From the NCBI GenBank assembly GCA_977006965.1, contig OZ345353.1:2914001-2978000 (forward strand): 64,000 nucleotides of DNA. The letters are read 5' to 3'. This DNA is from Phymatolithon calcareum. Lineage: Eukaryota; Rhodophyta; Florideophyceae; Hapalidiales. Of this stretch, positions 42,566 to 52,621 are shown piece by piece (position 1 is the stretch's first letter; every line of letters begins with the position of its first letter). A program made the position numbers and the translations under genes. The notes below the pieces were generated by a model. That model made no database searches. It was not told where the DNA came from and saw only the letters and a list, made by a program, of their open reading frames with translations.

Positions 42566-45500
42566 TTACGACCGGCAGGTGTACGTCACGTGGAGCACCA
42601 CATCTTGCAGCAATTCGAGTAGCATCTGGTCGCCAAATTTGGGGCGCTTAGTTTTGATGGCCTCAATCGCAGAGGGGAACACCAACGCCCAAGTAGATTG
42701 CAACCCGCATCGCTCGAACGGTTTCAAGACACCGTTATCGGCGCTCATGGCCTCAGTGTCGGTGTGTGCGCCTTGAAGCGCAATCTTCTGTCGCTGGTAC
42801 ACCGTCCTCGACGCGCGTTGCATCGATCTATGCCTGTCGTGAAAAATTCGATGACTCACCAGCGTCAACTTGGCCCTGACCGGCACATCGCAATCGTCCA
42901 GTCCTTTCAATTGCACTCGCACATGCTTGATGCGTCTATTGTACTCGTCCGGCGCCAACTTGTCGACGTATTTGTCGCTAATCGTAAACATTGTGCGACC
43001 CGTCGCCTTGAGTGCGCTCAATTGAACGGCACCGCTTTCCGCGAGCGAAAGCGAAGTGGCGGCTGTACTCGTATTCGCCGAAGCGCGCTGTCCAACATGA
43101 AGGTGTGCGAACTCCATACGTTGCAGGTCTAGCATCAGACTTTGTCCCGCCAGCAATCCATAGTAGGTGTGCTCAAACGATGGGTTGACATATGTTGCGG
43201 ATTGATCTCCGGTTTCGTCTTTCAGTTTTTGTTCGACAAGCCGACAGAAGCGAAGCGACACGTCAAATGCTTGGCTGTACAACGAGTTGATACGAGCGAC
43301 GTACCAATTGAAGAAGTCAGCGTTGGTACTTCTTTTTCGCTGGTAGTTGAGCATCGCCTTGCGCTGCTTGGACTGCTCACGGAGCACGGTGAGAGTGCCC
43401 GTCTCTTCCTCAATATCCTTCTTGATTCGTTCGAGATCGGCGTCGATACTCTTGACACGCCACTCTGCCGCTTTGAATTCCATCTCGTACTCGCGTTGCG
43501 TTCTCAACAAATCACCGCGAGCAAACTTGGTATCGGCAACCATACTATACATATCAGCGGTTGCGTCACTTGCGGTCATGATAGCTTCGGCGCTTCCTTC
43601 AGGTCTCACCCCGCCGGTGGCAAGACCATAGATATTTGGAAAATTCTTCATAACGCCGCGGATAGCAGCTGTGGTCACCGACAGGGACTTATAAGCGATC
43701 GCCGCGTTCAAATAATAGAGTCCATCATCATCGAAATGATTTTTAGTCTCACCCGACAAGTCCTCGTAGTATTGTCGGTACTCGTCCGCTTCATCCCTGT
43801 CCCTCTCCAACACGATCTTCTCCAGGTCCAACAACTTGAGCACCGATATCTGCCCACCAACCTCGTAATTTTCCGCCATATAATAGTCCAATGTAGCCTG
43901 CAGCTCGTCCACATGCTGCTCATCGCGCCGACGTAGCGCGTCCGACAACCGGTCGCCCATGGCTATCAGGCTCTGCACCGCGCTTTTGGCGCGCGCCAGC
44001 ACGTTGTCAAAGTTGAGACTCAAAACTATGCTCGACGATGCGCCGCCCGCCAACGAAGGAAGCGATGACAGCAACGCCACCGACGACGTTACGCGTGACG
44101 TCTCCGGTGCGATGAGCGGTATATTCAGCGCCTCACCACTTATCGAAAGCCAATGCCGCAGGTTGTACAATCGGCTTCGTACCTTTGTGTACAAATCGCG
44201 CACGACGCCATTGAGAGGATACCGAAATGGGCTGGTCTTCGCCGACGCCGACGCAGACGCCGCGCTTGACAAACTTATATCGGTCCACTTGGAACGTGTC
44301 GACGTTGTGACCAACTCGTCGGCTTCATGGAGAAACAGAGACTCGGCTGTAGCATAAATCGACTTGGCCAAACGCAACGACTCGGTCGTTTCCAGTCGAT
44401 ACTTGCTGTCGCCCTGTTCGATGAGCGTCTCCAAGTAGAAGCGCACTGTGGCCAGTTTGTATTCGGTTGGACTGGCGCGCGACACTTTGTCCGGATCATT
44501 CCCTTCCGTGAACGATAGTTCCGCATTGCGCAGCGGTAACACCATCCACTCGTTATTGGTACCTTCCGTCTGATTGGATGGGTTGTACACGAGGCGCAAC
44601 CACGAAAGCGCTTCATCGTAATTTCCCGCCTGCCGGTACTTGGACGCGATAAGCATGGGGATGTAGAAGAACAATTCCCAAGCGTAGATGCCAAACGGAC
44701 CATAAAAGTCGAGTGTGGTTCCCGGTTTCGGGGTTTTAAACTTTTTGCCGTACTCGTTCTCGACGACAGTTAGGAAATTTTTGACGCCAGTTTCAGTTTC
44801 TTTTTGATTTGCAATGGAGAACACGTCGACATAATTGGCACTGTTTCCAGCGGCGGTGGCCACAGCAGCGATGGCGGTCGAGTACAAACTGACGAGCATG
44901 TAGCAATCGGTCTTCTCGGCATTGCCAAAGCGATTGTCGTTGGCGAGAACGAAGCGCTGTAATTTGTCCGAATCGCGATAGTACAGCCAACTTTCGTACG
45001 GCGGAGCGCCGACATCGAAGCCGTACGAGAAGGACGCGGTACGGGTGTTGGGAGTGGCTTTCGCAGCGTCGGCAAACGCATATTTGTGGATCGTAGTTTT
45101 CTTGTCCTTCGATTCGGTATGTACGAGTTTTTCAACGTTGACCTCTATATCAAAAGTGATAGCGCCGTTGTTGGTAGCGCCCAGGTCCAACACGGCGGCC
45201 AGGTCCAACATGTCGTCTCCAATGGCGGCGGCGTCGGTAGTGTCGAGAGAAAAGACGCGATCGAGTGGAAATTTTTCTCTTGCATAGTACTTAGTGTACG
45301 TTGTGGAGTTGGACGCAGGGTCCGCATCGAACAAAGCCTTATTCCTGTTCATTTGGGAGCCGTCTTCCCCAGTAACGTAGCGGTTGACCTTGATGGAACG
45401 AACGGCCAACAAGTCGTCCTTATCATCACTGTTTTTCAACTTAGCGGTGACATCGCCAAAACGGAACCCGTACTTCAACTTGCGGTGAGTGTTCGATCCT

Positions 45501-48500
45501 CCCGTAGCGTTATACACGGCGTTAACGCTCGTTTGAAAAGACACTTCGAGCTTATTTTTGCTGTCCGCAACAGCAAAAGTTTGGTTAAATACCAGTGGAC
45601 GATTCGGCTCTTCAATCTCGTACTGGACCTTGTCCGCTGAATCGTCAACGTACGCTCCGGTGGCGGTGCCAGACTGTGGCACGCTCGAGTAGCGATGGAG
45701 CGTTGGCGTGGCCCTAAATCGAGCAGATACCAGGTCCACACGAAGTCCCGAATCCGATGCCGAGCCTGTCAACGTCCACTTAAACTGCGTTGTCACCGGT
45801 CCTAAGAAATAATTTCCTTGGAAAAGGTAGCACTCCACCTTTGGCATCGAAAAGTAGCGCACCACTCGTTGCGACTCCGTGCCTGTCGCCTCGGCTAAAT
45901 ATGGTAGCAGCGTATCCGGTAGGCGGACCACATTGTCCTCGTCGGTATCCGTTCCGTCTGTGTAGGTGTTTTTGGTCTTTCCGTACGTGTTTATAACCCA
46001 CGCGCCATCCACTTGTTCCATGTACGGTTCTCCTCCATACTTTGTGCGATCTGCTATTTGCGCTGATGTCGCGTTGATGGGCACATTCCACGGCTGCGTA
46101 AAGGTGCCGTCCAAGTTTCTCCGCGCCGCTTTCGGTCTCAAGTAAACCTTCTTCGTTTTCCCCACCATAACTTCTTCCAACTCGAACCACATCAAGTACA
46201 GACGTCCGTTAAGAAACGCCGGCGACATATCGAAGTGATCATTCGACGATGTCGACACGTCCATCGATTGCCAATCCGTCCACGTCATCGACTTGGCTGC
46301 CGCGTTTGGGTCCTTGTCCAACATATCTCGATCGATTTTTAGCGTACGGTACATGTAAGAATTGTTCTCCCACTCCACTAGCGCCGTAAAGTGGTATGTG
46401 TACACTCGATCCTCATTGCCTTTCTCGCCCGACGCAGAATAAAAGTATCCCGTCGCCTTGAGTCCTGACAATCGCTCCACCGACTTCCAATACGTGTACA
46501 ACGCTTGCTCCACAACCGACTCATTGATCTGCGTCGACACAGACGACTCCAACGTTTTGAAGATCTCCGTTTTATCTTGTCGCAACTCGGGCTCGACATA
46601 GTTGCACGGGAATAACGTCAACTTTTTCGCCGCTTCCCACACTCGGTACTCTTTCATTGTCGTCCATTGCGTGCTCGATGTTTCGAAATCAAACGCTTTC
46701 ACATCTTCCGCGCTCATGCTTTCCGCGATTCGGTTCACGTACAACTGAACCGCTCCGATGTTCTCCAGTAGTTCCGTGGTCGGCACCTTGCTCGACACGT
46801 TGACGTCGAGCAGCAGATATTCGTACAGCGTCTCCTCGCTCGTTACCCAATCCTTCACTTCCTGTGGTATCGTGTCACTTGTCCGAATGTGCTCGAGGTA
46901 CGTCGCCACCAATGCATCTCGTTTCTCTTCATCAACCGTTCCCTCCGTATCCGTCACAAACATGCCGTCCTTATACCGTTTCAGCGCCATCGATGCCGTC
47001 GCACTCGCCAACGCCCAATCCGGATTGTCTGTATTCGCCGATTCCACATATTTTAGCTGTTCAACACTGATTCCCATCTCTTCGCACAGTTCCAGACGAC
47101 GCTTCATACGGTCAGCCTGCTCGACGGTGGTTACCTTGTCGTTGACGTTTTCGACGAGCTTCTTGATTTCGTCCGACCTCGTGTCTAGCAGCGCCGCCAG
47201 TACTTTGTAACTTTTCTCCACCGTAAGGTCGCCCACAGCGCTAAAGTACGCATACCACAGATTGGCAGACACTTTCGAATTGCGCATGTCCTGAAAACGC
47301 GTCAGCAAGTACACTTGGCGAAGCGACAACTTGCCGTCCGTGTCGTTCTCGTCCAGCTGATTGAAGTTGTTCACCAACCAGCGCATTTCTGCCGACTGCA
47401 TCTCCAATGCATCCACCACCGCCACGTGCCGATTCAGGTCGTGTAGAAAGTCGAGTGCGTCATTGTTCGTGGGGTCGTTGGTCATGTCCCAATTGTACAA
47501 CAAGCTGATCGTCTCATAAACCGTTTTGCCCATCCACTTCAACACGTACTCAACTCCATCCGCTTCCAGGCTGTCGCCTTGACTGGCGAAACACTCCGTC
47601 AACGCGCTGTACTGTTCGGTGAGCTTCGTTTTCAGCCGCTCCACAATTTCGTCCACATGCGCCACGTTGGTGCTGTCGTCACTGTCGTACGCCCAGTCGG
47701 TGCTCGTGTTGGCGGAATCCGTTGCAGCCGCGAACGCTTCTTTTACCTTGGCGTCGAGCACTGCAATGACCGCCGCCTTAATTTGCGCATCCCTCGTTGC
47801 CGCCTTTTGTTCATCATCGATGGCCGCCAACTTGACAAAGCCTTTCGAATCCAAAATGTTTTCGCGCTCCAAGCCAGCCAGCCATTCCGCTTCTTCCACA
47901 AGCACATAACGACTAAAGTCTTCGTCGAGGTAGTCAAAGTCGCTGTCGCTGTCGTCGTCGCCGTCGTCGTCGTCGTCGCTGATGTTGCCGGCGCTGCTTA
48001 TATCAACGTCGTCCCATGTCTCCAGTCCTAGATCCTTAAGCGCTTCCCCGGTCAAGATATCCCCGTCGACGTTTCTGTAAGGTTGGTACTTCCTTATCAT
48101 CCTCCTATACTTTTTCTTCGCGGCGGAATACGCGTCTTTTGCCTCCTGGGCCGCGGCTTTGGCATCCTCCTCCAGCTTTTTGTTTGTATCACTGTCATTG
48201 TCGTTGTACCTCGCAGCCGCCACAGTGGCCTCCTTTTCGGCCGCCTCATACTCGCTCTTTGTGGTGAAGTAGTTATTTCTGGCGGTGCGAAACTCAGAGT
48301 TGACCAATTTCCACTCGGTTAGCGAAAAGAAATCAGTCGACGTCACTTGATTCGACTCGACACTTCGCTTTAGTTGTTCGACCCAGTTGATTGTTTCCTG
48401 GCTCGGCTTGGAATATGTAGCCGTCTCGTCTATGATGGTGATGACTTGAGCGACGCTAAGTTCGTAATCGCTCATCCAGTCGGCGAGCCAGACAAATCGG

Positions 48501-50377
48501 TCCATCGTACAGAGCACCACCTGTTGATCCTGGCTGCGACATAAATTGTTCTTCAAGCTAGTATCAAACTTTTCGTTCAGCTGTTCGATCAACGCCATGC
48601 CCTGAATCACACTCCACCCCAAAGTGCGGAACAACTTGATCACGCGGTAGATACGACCCATCAGCTGATGGTCGAGCACACCATTCACCATGTCGCTTGC
48701 CACTGCGTTCAACACCAAAACCCATTCGAGCTTCGACACCTTCAGTCCACGCCGCAAAATACCACCCCACTCATCGGTGCCCTTGTCGAGAACCGCGAGC
48801 TTGATCCTTTCGCCGTCTCCATAACGCCTCGTTTTTGCCGTCACCTCTCCCGCATCGGACCCAAACAATTTCTTCATCAACGACACCTGCTCGGTGCTGC
48901 CAACACGCGAATAGCAGTTGATATCGGCGAGCATCGCCGCAAACTCGTCCACCGTCAGGTTGTACCTCGCGTTCCACTCGACATAGTGTGCCAACACATT
49001 GAGCGCGGGGCCATCAGCGAGGACATCCAAGTGATGTGACTCACCACCCGTCACGCCCGCGCCTGAGCTGTACAACGCGGTCGTCAAAAGCCAATCGAGT
49101 TCAAAGTAAGGCAACCCAATACGACGCTGCAAACGGATGCAAACGTTGAGAATTGTGTACACTTTGTCAGGCAATGACACGTCCTCGGTGCCATAAGGCG
49201 ACGTGCATATGTTCTTCGTTGTGTACGTGCCGGCATAATTGGCGTCCTCGGCCAGCTCGTCCGCAAAATATCCAGCCAAAAGAAAGCGAGCATACATGTT
49301 TTTGTACTCAGCCAGCTCCTCGCCATTTTCGTCTTTCACAACGACATCGTCGCGCATCAGCTGACGATACTCGTCAAACGTGACGCCGGTGGCCGACATG
49401 AAGCGTTCCGAGTTTTGCAAAGACACGTTCGCATCCGTCGCTGCAATGCCGGAATCGAGGCCGTACCAATCGGTGTACAAAACGTCGGATGTGACCGTTT
49501 TCGTTTGGCTTAGTAGCTCGCGGTGATGCGAGTATAGACCGAGACGATCGAGCGCGTTGGGAACGAGGTTGTACATGGTATTGCCAACCCCGAACGCATC
49601 GGCGTCGCTACGAAGCGAGATAGCGCTGAGGCTAAGACCGTCCATGGCGTTCAACGACTCGCGAACGATGGCGCTATTGGTGTGGAATGGTATCGTCATC
49701 GGATATTTGTTGGCCGCCAGATAAGCTTCCGTGCCCTTGGCAGCCGCGTTCTCAGTGCCCAACAATGTGGCGAGTCGCTTGTTGACAAGCGACAACGTTG
49801 GGACCACATCGTTGAGATGTTCGTAACTGAGCTCAAACTCGGCGAGATCAGGGCGTCGTACCTTGAGCGTGCGATAGTTGTAATAGTCCGCCTTGCCGTT
49901 GGGCCCCTTGTTGAGATCGATTTTGTTGGCGAAATCGTAAATGTCCACGAGATACGCTGCCGGCGACGTCACCGACTGGATCGACGACTCGTCGACGTAC
50001 AATTTTTCGGGATCGGTAAACTCAACACTATTCTCAACTGCAGCCGCAGCCGCACCTGCTAAATTCGGTTGGGCGCTCGGCGGAGGAGGGAGCGACTTGA
50101 GAAACTTGGTGGTCGGGTTGGCGTGCATCATGTTGTACCGCGCGTTAAGTTCAATCTCGGCGGCGCGCATTTTGGCCATCCGGAAGTTGGTGCCATAGTT
50201 GTCCAACGCGTTGGCGAGCGACTCGCTGTTGCCCGCGTTGGCGTTATTGCGCTTGACGAGATAACGGCGAAATTGTTCAGCCGATTGCACGCGCGCAACA
50301 TCGTCAGGCGAATCGAAGCCGTAGGCACGAAACTGTGCTTTCGAGCTCTCGGTCTGCAAAGCAGCCGCGAACACCAT
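42566..50377 (-). CDS. TcA-type toxin complex subunit (Photorhabdus TcdA-like), intact, intronless
   Basis: A single open frame, 2603 aa from Met at 50377. The upstream in-frame ATG at 50557 is rejected because it lies beyond a TATA box at 50506-50512. Order of features: VRP1-like N-terminal domain (SVTSPAAYLVDIYDF, about residue 138; RRPDLAEFELSYEHLN next); a very acidic Asp/Ser insertion near residue 800; a neuraminidase-like region at about 1290-1395 (YWKSVERLSGLKATGYFYS; later GRLYLMWFELEEV); GIYAWELFFYIPMLIASKYR near 1890; LYNLRHWLSISGEALNIPL near 2070; and a C-terminal TcB-binding-type end (LAPDEYNRRIKHVRVQLKGL; FERCGLQSTWALVFP). In bacteria TcA pentamers bind the host cell and inject a TcB-TcC cocoon. 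Length is close to bacterial TcdA (about 2500). No TcB or TcC gene is in the window. The gene has higher GC than its surroundings, consistent with transfer, though it now has a eukaryotic TATA box. Confidence 0.9.
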   Translation of the reverse strand: MVFAAALQTESSKAQFRAYGFDSPDDVARVQSAEQFRRYLVKRNNANAGNSESLANALDNYGTNFRMAKMRAAEIELNARYNMMHANPTTKFLKSLPPPPSAQPNLAGAAAAAVENSVEFTDPEKLYVDESSIQSVTSPAAYLVDIYDFANKIDLNKGPNGKADYYNYRTLKVRRPDLAEFELSYEHLNDVVPTLSLVNKRLATLLGTENAAAKGTEAYLAANKYPMTIPFHTNSAIVRESLNAMDGLSLSAISLRSDADAFGVGNTMYNLVPNALDRLGLYSHHRELLSQTKTVTSDVLYTDWYGLDSGIAATDANVSLQNSERFMSATGVTFDEYRQLMRDDVVVKDENGEELAEYKNMYARFLLAGYFADELAEDANYAGTYTTKNICTSPYGTEDVSLPDKVYTILNVCIRLQRRIGLPYFELDWLLTTALYSSGAGVTGGESHHLDVLADGPALNVLAHYVEWNARYNLTVDEFAAMLADINCYSRVGSTEQVSLMKKLFGSDAGEVTAKTRRYGDGERIKLAVLDKGTDEWGGILRRGLKVSKLEWVLVLNAVASDMVNGVLDHQLMGRIYRVIKLFRTLGWSVIQGMALIEQLNEKFDTSLKNNLCRSQDQQVVLCTMDRFVWLADWMSDYELSVAQVITIIDETATYSKPSQETINWVEQLKRSVESNQVTSTDFFSLTEWKLVNSEFRTARNNYFTTKSEYEAAEKEATVAAARYNDNDSDTNKKLEEDAKAAAQEAKDAYSAAKKKYRRMIRKYQPYRNVDGDILTGEALKDLGLETWDDVDISSAGNISDDDDDGDDDSDSDFDYLDEDFSRYVLVEEAEWLAGLERENILDSKGFVKLAAIDDEQKAATRDAQIKAAVIAVLDAKVKEAFAAATDSANTSTDWAYDSDDSTNVAHVDEIVERLKTKLTEQYSALTECFASQGDSLEADGVEYVLKWMGKTVYETISLLYNWDMTNDPTNNDALDFLHDLNRHVAVVDALEMQSAEMRWLVNNFNQLDENDTDGKLSLRQVYLLTRFQDMRNSKVSANLWYAYFSAVGDLTVEKSYKVLAALLDTRSDEIKKLVENVNDKVTTVEQADRMKRRLELCEEMGISVEQLKYVESANTDNPDWALASATASMALKRYKDGMFVTDTEGTVDEEKRDALVATYLEHIRTSDTIPQEVKDWVTSEETLYEYLLLDVNVSSKVPTTELLENIGAVQLYVNRIAESMSAEDVKAFDFETSSTQWTTMKEYRVWEAAKKLTLFPCNYVEPELRQDKTEIFKTLESSVSTQINESVVEQALYTYWKSVERLSGLKATGYFYSASGEKGNEDRVYTYHFTALVEWENNSYMYRTLKIDRDMLDKDPNAAAKSMTWTDWQSMDVSTSSNDHFDMSPAFLNGRLYLMWFELEEVMVGKTKKVYLRPKAARRNLDGTFTQPWNVPINATSAQIADRTKYGGEPYMEQVDGAWVINTYGKTKNTYTDGTDTDEDNVVRLPDTLLPYLAEATGTESQRVVRYFSMPKVECYLFQGNYFLGPVTTQFKWTLTGSASDSGLRVDLVSARFRATPTLHRYSSVPQSGTATGAYVDDSADKVQYEIEEPNRPLVFNQTFAVADSKNKLEVSFQTSVNAVYNATGGSNTHRKLKYGFRFGDVTAKLKNSDDKDDLLAVRSIKVNRYVTGEDGSQMNRNKALFDADPASNSTTYTKYYAREKFPLDRVFSLDTTDAAAIGDDMLDLAAVLDLGATNNGAITFDIEVNVEKLVHTESKDKKTTIHKYAFADAAKATPNTRTASFSYGFDVGAPPYESWLYYRDSDKLQRFVLANDNRFGNAEKTDCYMLVSLYSTAIAAVATAAGNSANYVDVFSIANQKETETGVKNFLTVVENEYGKKFKTPKPGTTLDFYGPFGIYAWELFFYIPMLIASKYRQAGNYDEALSWLRLVYNPSNQTEGTNNEWMVLPLRNAELSFTEGNDPDKVSRASPTEYKLATVRFYLETLIEQGDSKYRLETTESLRLAKSIYATAESLFLHEADELVTTSTRSKWTDISLSSAASASASAKTSPFRYPLNGVVRDLYTKVRSRLYNLRHWLSISGEALNIPLIAPETSRVTSSVALLSSLPSLAGGASSSIVLSLNFDNVLARAKSAVQSLIAMGDRLSDALRRRDEQHVDELQATLDYYMAENYEVGGQISVLKLLDLEKIVLERDRDEADEYRQYYEDLSGETKNHFDDDGLYYLNAAIAYKSLSVTTAAIRGVMKNFPNIYGLATGGVRPEGSAEAIMTASDATADMYSMVADTKFARGDLLRTQREYEMEFKAAEWRVKSIDADLERIKKDIEEETGTLTVLREQSKQRKAMLNYQRKRSTNADFFNWYVARINSLYSQAFDVSLRFCRLVEQKLKDETGDQSATYVNPSFEHTYYGLLAGQSLMLDLQRMEFAHLHVGQRASANTSTAATSLSLAESGAVQLSALKATGRTMFTISDKYVDKLAPDEYNRRIKHVRVQLKGLDDCDVPVRAKLTLVSHRIFHDRHRSMQRASRTVYQRQKIALQGAHTDTEAMSADNGVLKPFERCGLQSTWALVFPSAIEAIKTKRPKFGDQMLLELLQDVVLHVTYTCRS

Positions 50378-50505
50378 CGCGGACGCGATACGGTTGGAGA
50401 ACGAATGCGGTGGTGGTCTCCCCGCAGTGTAGCGCAAGCAACACAAGCACAAGTGCAAGTGCAAGCGCGAGAGCAAACGCAGGTCAAGGCGGGTGGGAGG
50501 GCGCC

Positions 50506-50512
50506 ATTTATA
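50506..50512 (-). promoter_or_regulatory. TATA box of the TcA gene
   Basis: On the minus strand the sequence is CTATAAATGGCG. It lies about 130 bp upstream of the chosen start codon, leaving room for a transcription start about 30 bp downstream and a leader of about 100 nt. It rules against translation from the ATG at 50557. Confidence 0.6.
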
Positions 50513-50596
50513 GATGCAGTCGATGGCGAATGGAATCGTCGAAGAAGCTGAGAACAATTTGACGAAAAGTGACTACAGTGACAGAGCTGATTGAGA

Positions 50597-50676
50597 TTTT
50601 CTGAATCCTGTACAGTAATCATCTCCCAGAATACGTAGTCATTCTGGGAGATGATTACTGTACAGTATTCAGAAAA
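50597..50676. repeat. 36-bp inverted repeat upstream of the TcA gene
   Basis: Arms 50597-50632 and 50641-50676 pair with one mismatch around the 8-nt spacer ACGTAGTC. Each arm contains TACTGTACAG or a near form. It lies about 85 bp upstream of the TATA box. Confidence 0.85.
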
Positions 50677-50688
50677 CGATCGTTCGTT

Positions 50689-50730
50689 TCGTTTCCTGTG
50701 TGCATATTTAAACACACACACAGGAAACGA
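50689..50730. repeat. 14-bp inverted repeat upstream of the TcA gene
   Basis: TCGTTTCCTGTGTG at 50689-50702 pairs exactly with 50717-50730 around a 14-nt AT-rich loop. It directly follows the preceding hairpin. Confidence 0.8.
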
Positions 50731-51305
50731 TTTCATACTGTACAGTAGATATGGCACAGTGCCACCCACCTGATCGGGATATTGCGCTACTGTATCGACA
50801 ACGGCAACACTAGTAGGGGAGCACGGCAACATTTTGGCCCGATATTTATTTAGTTGATTTGCGCCAAAATGGTGCCGTACAGTACAAGTACGGGAGATAG
50901 AACGCATCGTGGCAGGTGCGGTTCCTCGTCGGACGGGTGATGATACAGTAAGCAAATTACTGTTGGGGTTGTCGTCCAGTGGAGAGGTACGCATATGGGC
51001 CTGAGGCCACGCATATGCACCGAGGCGAAGCAGAGGTCTCATAGATATCCACAGAGATCCGAATGTAATTATGGGTGCTGCGGGAAGCAAAGACTCGTTG
51101 CCTCGACACGGCGAATGATAAATAAATTATGTTACTTGTAGCTTCCTATGTAACAGAATAATGTGTGATACCGGAAAACACAAATTTCTGTTTGTGTATG
51201 AACAAGCTATTTTGCTTCCATGCCACGACTTGCGCACGCTCACACCATACAGTAAGATAATCTTCTCCATGTTAAAGCCACGATGGAGGCTGATTTGTGT
51301 CGGTA
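50731..51305. other. Upstream flank of the TcA gene, no gene seen
   Basis: Contains TACTGTACAGTA at 50736-50747 and further TACAGTAC words near 50876. No coding frame with a motif. Confidence 0.4.
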
Positions 51306-52621
51306 CAGTCAACCCTAGATAACTGGATGGCTTCGGTCGAGGAGTCAGAAATCCAGATATCGAGGATATTCCAGGAGTGAATTCATATCATATCGAAAAG
51401 ACTACACGTGTAGCTCAGCAGCCCATGTGGCAGAGGCAGCCGACGTGCAGTTGCGGCAATCGATGCCGACACGCTGCGCGAATCTGATTATCCAGGTAGC
51501 AGAGAAGCGGATGATGATGCGATAGTATAAATTTCAATAGTTGCAATTGTTGACGGCACTAGGCTCGTGCGAACTGTCCGGTCTGGAACTGCAACATCAC
51601 TGGAGGATCATGGTGACACCGATGTATTAGTATATACCTGCGTAACTGTTGCGCATGCGTACAGTATGAACCAACTGTGGCAGATAAAGTGCTTGAAGCG
51701 CGTGAAAAGTTGGAGAATCTGACGAGCCGTCAGGTGGTATCACGCTTTTGGAAACGCGGTCAGAGTTGGGAATATGGACGCCATTGACAGCGACAGACTT
51801 CCGACAGAGGATGATGTAGAGGAGCTAGTCACACTGGATGATGCAGCAATAAGCCCAGAAGCGCTTGAAGCGCTTTTCGAAGATGGCGACGGACTGAACG
51901 GATAGTCGCGAAAGTAGATGGAGGCTCCGCGGATAGCAGAGATGCAGAGGGGCTTGCGTAGGCCAGTTGAAGCAGGGATAACTGGCATTCGCATGTTAAT
52001 TGCCGACATATTTGGTTACGCTGAAACCCGGATTACAAAGAAGAGCTTGGTGATGCAATTGTAGCAATTCTCACATTTGCAGTTGTGGATGGGGCGGTGA
52101 AAACTAGATTGGGGTTTCCATGACTTCAGAGGGCTGCAGGAGCGCAAGTGCAGGTTTAAAGAGCTGGGTCGATGATGACTTTATCCCCATTCGAAGATTA
52201 TGTGGTAGCTAAAATCGTGTTCTACGGCATTGCCGGGATCGGGATTGCTACCACAATGGAGGGCTGAATGCTGGCGCAGTGTCAACAGTCCTCATAGACG
52301 CGATCGGTAATAAGATGCGCGTACACTCGAGGACGCTTACCGAGGTCTGGCCGCCACGGAGATGGAGGGCTGTGCCTTATTATCATACATTCTATGGACA
52401 AGCGGTTACGTGCAGAATATGCTCCGTAGCAGGTACTCAATATTTTATATATTTTTAAGGTATGCGCCGTGCATCGCCAGTCAGGATATTCTACTAAGTG
52501 AGTATTCTAAATATATTAGAATTTCGATAAACTTTGGACTAAACGGTATTCGTGAATCCACGCAATATTCTAAAAACGAGGTTATACGCTTAAAGAAGAT
52601 CCAGTTATTGAGGGTTGACTG
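51306..52621 (+). mobile_element. pogo/Tigger-like element, internally deleted, TA target duplication
   Basis: Left end CAGTCAACCCTAGATAACTG at 51306 and right end, in reverse complement, CAGTCAACCCTCAATAACTG ending at 52621. The ends match at 21 of 23 positions and both are flanked by TA (51304-51305, 52622-52623). CAGT-CAACCCTC-type termini with TA duplications are typical of pogo/Tigger elements of the Tc1/mariner superfamily. At 1316 bp the element is too short for a full transposase. Confidence 0.75.
51660..51905 (+). pseudogene. Possible pogo/Tigger transposase C-terminal remnant
   Basis: The plus frame around 51676-51770 reads KVLEAREKLENLTSRQVVSR, resembling the C-terminal helix of pogo-type transposases where the domain ends in a C/F-W motif (here SRFWKRG). 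A short acidic frame follows from an ATG at 51775 to a TAG at 51905. Only this tail is left; assignment leans on the element ends. Confidence 0.45.

Noticed and set aside
42698-50551. Long plus-strand frames opposite the TcA gene (for example 43142-43936, 45086-45640, 47579-48031, 50069-50551)
   Set aside because: They are antisense shadows of a GC-richer, codon-biased gene; none shows a motif or an independent promoter.
50378-50557. Longer N-terminus of the TcA gene starting at the ATG at 50557
   Set aside because: A TATA box lies between this ATG and the next in-frame ATG at 50377, and the extra 60 residues (Leu/His/Cys-rich) have no family counterpart.
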